A stretch of 64,000 nucleotides of DNA from Rhodospirillales bacterium (GTDB lineage: Bacteria > Pseudomonadota > Alphaproteobacteria > Acetobacterales > Acetobacteraceae): assembly GCA_025359905.1 (NCBI GenBank), contig JANYDF010000114.1:133031-197030 (forward strand). The letters run 5' to 3'. The notes beneath the pieces were generated by a model. The model searched no databases and was not told where the DNA came from. It was given only the letters and a program-made list of their open reading frames with translations. Below, in pieces: positions 59,780 through 64,000 of this stretch. The position numbers and the translations under genes were made by a program. Numbering within the stretch: position 1 is the stretch's first letter; every line of letters begins with the position of its first letter.

Positions 59780-61173
59780 TTTTGTTTGCATCGGCCTGCG
59801 GCGCATTGGCGCTGCTGGTGCTGGCCATCATTTTGTTGCCGCTGCTGCGCCGGACCCAAGGGCCTGCCGATGCCGGTCAGTTCGACCGTGCTGTGTATCG
59901 CGATCAGTTGGCTGAACTGGAACAAGACGTTGCCCGCGGGCTGATCCCGGCCGATGCGGCAGCCCCCGCGCGCGTGCAAATCGAACGCCGGCTGCTGGAC
60001 ACCGCGCCGAAAGCCGCCCCGCCGCCCACCGCGCGCCGCAGTCCGATTCTAGCGGTGGTGGCCTGCATTGCGTTGCTGATTGCCCCGGCCTACCTCTATT
60101 GGCGGCTCGGCACCCCGGGGCTGCCAGACCAGCCGTTTGCCACCCGCGTTATCGCCAGGGCCGCGAAGCCCGGCCAGGGGCATACCGATCTCGAAAAATC
60201 TGCCATCGCACTCGCAGCCAAGTTGAAGGAGGAGCCGAACAACGCCGAACGCTGGCTGCTGTACGCCCGCACGACGGCGGCGCTCAGCCAGTGGCACAAG
60301 AGCATGGAGGCCTATGGCGAAGTGCTGCGCCTGGAGCCTGGCGACCCGATGGTGTGGGCCGGCTTTGGTGAGATGCAGGTCATGTCGGCCGAAGGGATCA
60401 TTACGCCCGGCGCGCGCGATGCGTTCACCAAGGCTGTGACCATGAACCCTAAGATTCTGGTGGCGCGCTTCTATCTGGCCATGGGCGATGCCCAGGCTGG
60501 CGAACTGACCAAAGCCATCGATGCATGGCAGAAGCTGGCCGCGGACGTGCCCGAAGGCAGCGACATGCGCGAGGAAATCGTCCGCCGGGTGGCCGATGCC
60601 AGCAAGATGGCCGGAATTCCGGTCCCTGCCCTGCCGGCCGGCCCGCCGATGCCGCCCGCCCCGGCCGAGGCTGCCGCAGAACCGGGCGGGCCGGATGCGG
60701 CGGCCATGGCTGCAGCGGCAGCCATGCCGGTGGAACAGCGCGAAAAACTGATCCGCGACATGGTCGGCAAGCTTGCCGACAAGCAAGCCAAGAATCCGAA
60801 CGATACCGATGGCTGGCTGAAGCTCGGCCGCGCCTATCTGGTGTTGCAGGATCCCGCCAAGGCAGCCGACGCCTACGCCAAGGCGCACGCGTTGAACCCG
60901 AACGATCCGGCGATTGCCCTGCAACAGGCGATGGCCGAGGTGGACACGCTGCCGGAAGCCACACCGGTGCCGGACAAGACGGTGCAACTGCTCAAACAGG
61001 TGCAGGCCGCCGATCCGGCCAAACCCGAGGTGTATTGGTACCTGGGCATCGCCGCCGCCCGCAACCGCGACCGCGCCGAGGCGCAGCGCCTTTGGCAGCA
61101 TCTGCTGACCATGCTGCCACCGGCCGGCGAGGACCATAAGAACGTGCAAAGCGCACTCGACTCGCTGCGCTAA
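59776..61173 (+). CDS. ccmI: Cytochrome c maturation protein CcmI (TPR)
   Basis: 465 residues from GTG 59776 overlapping the ccmH stop (GTGA). Two N-terminal membrane helices flank a loop with the CcmI signature FDRAVYRDQLAELEQDVARG. A large periplasmic TPR domain follows (NNAERWLLYARTTAALSQW, PNDTDGWLKLGRAYLVLQDPAKAADAYAKA). CcmI chaperones apocytochromes to CcmFH. It ends the ccm operon. Confidence 0.93.
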   Translation: MILFASACGALALLVLAIILLPLLRRTQGPADAGQFDRAVYRDQLAELEQDVARGLIPADAAAPARVQIERRLLDTAPKAAPPPTARRSPILAVVACIALLIAPAYLYWRLGTPGLPDQPFATRVIARAAKPGQGHTDLEKSAIALAAKLKEEPNNAERWLLYARTTAALSQWHKSMEAYGEVLRLEPGDPMVWAGFGEMQVMSAEGIITPGARDAFTKAVTMNPKILVARFYLAMGDAQAGELTKAIDAWQKLAADVPEGSDMREEIVRRVADASKMAGIPVPALPAGPPMPPAPAEAAAEPGGPDAAAMAAAAAMPVEQREKLIRDMVGKLADKQAKNPNDTDGWLKLGRAYLVLQDPAKAADAYAKAHALNPNDPAIALQQAMAEVDTLPEATPVPDKTVQLLKQVQAADPAKPEVYWYLGIAAARNRDRAEAQRLWQHLLTMLPPAGEDHKNVQSALDSLR

Positions 61174-61514
61174 TCCAGCGGCCTGCCTAAGCGCCCTTCG
61201 CCGCAGGCAGGCCGCCGAGGACGCCCTGACGCTGTGCGCAGCCGGTCATGCGCATGTTGAATAGGTGCCATTCGGCACTTTTCGCCAAATTCCGACAATT
61301 GCTTTCTTCGTCGTGTGCTAGATCGACAAAGCGCGCTTGCGTGGCGTGGAAGGTCATGTGCGTTGCGGGCTGGTGATCGGCCGGCCGCTCGCGTTTTGAG
61401 GAAACTGCAAATGCAGCAATGCATATCGCACGCTGGAAGGCCCGTAGGTAAATTTGCCCGGCTATGCCGTACAATAACCACGACGTATTGCGCAAGCCAA
61501 CTGCGTTTGGTACG
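61174..61514. other. 341-bp gap between ccmI and the kinase gene
   Basis: Contains the ccm terminator hairpin at its left end. The rest becomes AT-richer toward the kinase start and probably carries its promoter. No gene was recognised. Confidence 0.5.
61178..61215 (+). terminator. ccm operon terminator hairpin
   Basis: GCGGCCTGCCT / AGGCAGGCCGC form a perfect 11-bp stem around a 16-nt loop, starting 4 bp after the ccmI stop. No T-tract. Confidence 0.65.
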
Positions 61515-63857
61515 ATGAATTTGTTAAAGTATCTTTGGGCCGCGAGCAACCGTACCATCTGGTTGTTTGGCGTCCTGGCAGACTTGTCGCTCGCAGGATC
61601 ATTTTCGACTTACCCAGCGTATGACCGATTCGGCTTTTTGGGTGAACGCAAAATTCTCCTATGAAACCGATTCGCTGGTCATGGCGCTGGCTCTGTTCGA
61701 TGGTTCCAAAGGTCAACTGGATGAAATTCGGCTTAAATATGATATTGTCTTAAGCCGCATCGGCACGATCGCCAATTCTGATTTAAGTCCAAAACTGGAC
61801 GATGCTTACAAATTGATGTTTTCGCGTGTGCGCGAGGAATTGCAGGCCATGGAGCCGCGTCTTGACGCGCTGCGCGGCGGCGATGTGGCTCAGGTCCGGG
61901 CCTTAGCCTTCGAGGCGCGGCGTCTTGCGGTTCGTATTGCGAATCTGGCGTCATTGGAATTGCAAAGCGATTCCACCTACCGTCAGAAGCTCGCTATTGC
62001 CGTTATGCACGCGCACTACGCGTTTGCGGCAGCGGCACTCGCGCTGGTGTGCAGCTTTTTCTGCATGTTGCGGGCGTTGGTCCGGCAGGCAAGGGTTCTG
62101 GAGCAAGCGCGCACGCAATTGCGGCTTGCGGTGGACAAGGCGCAAGCCGGCACGCGCGCCAAGTCGGCGTTCCTGGCCACCATGAGCCACGAAATCCGCA
62201 CTCCGATGAACGGTGTGCTGGGCGCAGCCTCGCTACTGGCGCAAACCAAGCTGACCGATCCGCAGCGCCGCTCGGTCGAAATCGTCAAGACTTGCGGCGA
62301 AGCGCTCATGGCGCAACTCGACGACGTGCTCGATTTCTCGGCCCTTGAGGCAGAGCGGATCGATTTGCACCCAGAACTTTGCGATGTCCGGGCTTGGGTG
62401 GACGAGACGTGCCGGGTGATGGAGCCCGCCGCCGGGCAGAAGCGGATCGACATCGCCACCGTCGTCGACCCGGACGTTCCGCAAACCCTGATCACCGACC
62501 ACCGCCGGTTGCGGCAAGTCGTTCTCAACTTGGTGTCCAACGCCATCAAGTTCACCGCCCAAGGCGGCGTCGTGGTGCGCGTTTCGCTGCGCCAGTCCAA
62601 GCCCACGGCATCGCTGCGCATTGCCGTGGCCGACACCGGCCCCGGCGTCGCCCGAGCCGACCGCAGCCGGGTGTTCGAGGAATTCACCCGCTTGGGTCAA
62701 GGCGGCGAGCCTGGGCCACGCGGCACCGGGCTTGGCTTGGCGATCAGCCGGCGCATTGTCTGCAAGATGCAGGGATCCATTGGGGTCACCGGCATCACCG
62801 GGGCAGGCAGCGTATTCATTTTGCGGGTTCCTGTTAGCGGCTTGTCCGCGCCGCCGCAGCACCGGCCGCACTCGGGCACTGCTGCCGTGATCGGCGGCGT
62901 AGCGCTGGTCCGTCGCGCGCTAGAACGCAATTTGCGATCATTGGGCTACGTGTTGACCGGCAGCACGGCGGCCACCGACATCGTGCTCGCGCATGGGTCG
63001 TTGCCAAATAGCGCGCTGCCCAGCGCGCCGATGATCGTCCGATTCGGCGCCGCCAGCCTGACGGACCGTGAAACAGCTGCGGCAAGATGGCTGCAAGGCG
63101 TGGCAAGCCAGACGTCGTTGCAGTCAGCCATCACCCTGGATCGTCACGCAGCGCCGCCGCCTGCCACAGTCCCGCGCCTCGGCCGCGTACTCAGTTTGCT
63201 GGTGGCCGATGACGACCCGGTCAGCCGCGAGGTGGAAGCGAGCATGCTGCGCTACCTCGGCCACCGGGTCACTACGGTGACGAATGGCGACGATGCGCTG
63301 GCGGCCTTACGCGCCCACGCGTTCGACTGCGCCTTTCTGGACCGGCACATGCCGGGGCTGCACGGCGAAGACATCGCCCACCATGTGCGCCTGATGAGTT
63401 CGCCAGCAGCGGCGCTGCGGCGCCAGCGATCTACAGCACGGCGCCGCCTTTCATCATCGATGCGCAGGTGCGCAGCGCCTTGCGGCAGCGTATTCCCGAT
63501 GAGCAGTTTGCCGCGTTGGTGCGGGTATTCTGGGAGCATCTGGTACGCTCGTTCGAAGCAATCGACCTGATGCCGGGCGACGCGCTGGACCGGATGCTGC
63601 ACACGGCGGCGGGCTCGGCGGCTACCCTTGGCTACACCGGCATCGCGGGGGCCGCGCGGCGCTGCCGGGGTGAATTGGCCAATCCAAGACGGCTTCCCAA
63701 CGCGATGGCCGAACTGCATGCCACCCTAAGCGAGGCGCTGCGTTTCGAAGCGCCGCTGCTGCCCGCCGAGTTGGCCAGCCGATGCGCAAGGCTGCTGGGG
63801 CTTGGCGAGCAGAACATGACCGACAATGCGAACACGCCGATGCTGCAAGCGAGTTAG
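61515..63857 (+). pseudogene. Hybrid sensor histidine kinase (HK-REC-REC-Hpt) broken by two frameshifts
   Basis: In order: a first membrane helix (61515 to about 61630), a periplasmic helical sensor, a second helix (FAAAALALVCSFFCML), H-box FLATMSHEIRTPMNG, N-box LVSNAIKFT, ATP lids DTGPGVA and GTGLGLAISRR, a degenerate receiver, and a true receiver (LLVADDDP, Asp in FLDRHMP). An Hpt domain has its His in MLHTAAGSAATLG. The frame breaks at a T5 run (61635-61639), where one T fewer would restore DRFGFWVNAKFSYE. It breaks again at about 63390-63440, where the receiver loses its last strand before the Hpt. May be a pseudogene or contain sequencing indels. Confidence 0.75.
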
Positions 63858-63905
63858 GCCCGCCAAGCCAGCATCTTTGGCTGAGGGTAGCGCGATGCTG
63901 ACCGG

Positions 63906-63933
63906 CCCCTGCGAACGCATCGCGTTGCAGGGG
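63906..63933 (+). terminator. Hairpin downstream of the kinase/Hpt gene
   Basis: CCCCTGC-g-AACGC / GCGTT-GCAGGGG: a 12-bp stem with one bulged base and a 3-nt loop, 48 bp after the Hpt stop. No T-tract. The remaining bases to 64000 show nothing recognisable. Confidence 0.6.
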
Positions 63934-64000
63934 AGATCAGCCGCGATTGAGCCGGGGCGGCAGCAATCGTTGCCTAGACGGCGCTTGCCGGATGGAAGCG

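Overview
The window is GC-rich, densely coding chromosomal DNA from an alphaproteobacterium. Two things point there. The pyruvate dehydrogenase E1-beta (partial, at the left edge) starts with its own lipoyl domain. The eno / divIC (ftsB-like) / pdhA / pdhB order is usual in that class. The respiratory genes further right would suit a metabolically versatile member such as a Rhodospirillales/Acetobacterales-type bacterium, but that finer placement is inference. No rRNA, tRNA, CRISPR array, insertion sequence or prophage was recognised.

Layout. 1-3751 is core metabolism and division (pdhB', pdhA, divIC, a Gly-rich secreted protein, eno). 3838-8617 holds a small HTH gene, an amidase, a gamma-glutamyltransferase, CsaA and a xanthine phosphoribosyltransferase. 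8737-13575 is a branched-chain amino acid/amide-type ABC importer with fused LivM-LivG. 14018-24060 holds katG, a MetY-type sulfhydrylase with an alpha/beta hydrolase, a Gfo/Idh/MocA + TIM-barrel pair, a SOUL lipoprotein, a cytochrome c behind a perfect FNR-type box, and an acyl-CoA ligase. 24395-29076 is an orphan OmpR-type regulator followed by hyuA-hyuB. 29251-35978 is a sugar/polyol module: a FrcA-type ABC importer, two Gfo/Idh/MocA dehydrogenases, an SDR and a DUF1127 protein.

35975-44287 is a complete reductive pyrimidine-degradation locus. PreT/PreA reduce uracil or thymine, a dihydropyrimidinase opens the ring, and a ureidopropionase-type amidohydrolase finishes. The two arms diverge around a RutR-like regulator and a near-perfect RutR-type operator. 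44642-49449 is a second sugar/sugar-acid module: a FadR-type GntR regulator with its own palindrome, an enolase-superfamily dehydratase and another FrcA-type importer.

49524-54753 is the most striking block. In one direction it encodes NapE, a tetraheme NapC/NirT quinol dehydrogenase, an ethylbenzene-dehydrogenase-like periplasmic cytochrome, a decaheme MtrA/PioA/DmsE cytochrome and an MtrB/PioB outer-membrane barrel. Together these form a candidate path for electrons from the quinone pool through the periplasm and the outer membrane, or the reverse. A MocR regulator that has lost its PLP-binding lysine separates this block from ccmF-ccmG-ccmH-ccmI, which encode the cytochrome c maturation functions these multiheme proteins need. 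The window ends with a hybrid histidine kinase interrupted by two frameshifts.

Other irregularities: the enolase carries Ile where the catalytic proton-abstracting Lys is expected, and two small relics may derive from toxin-antitoxin-type genes.
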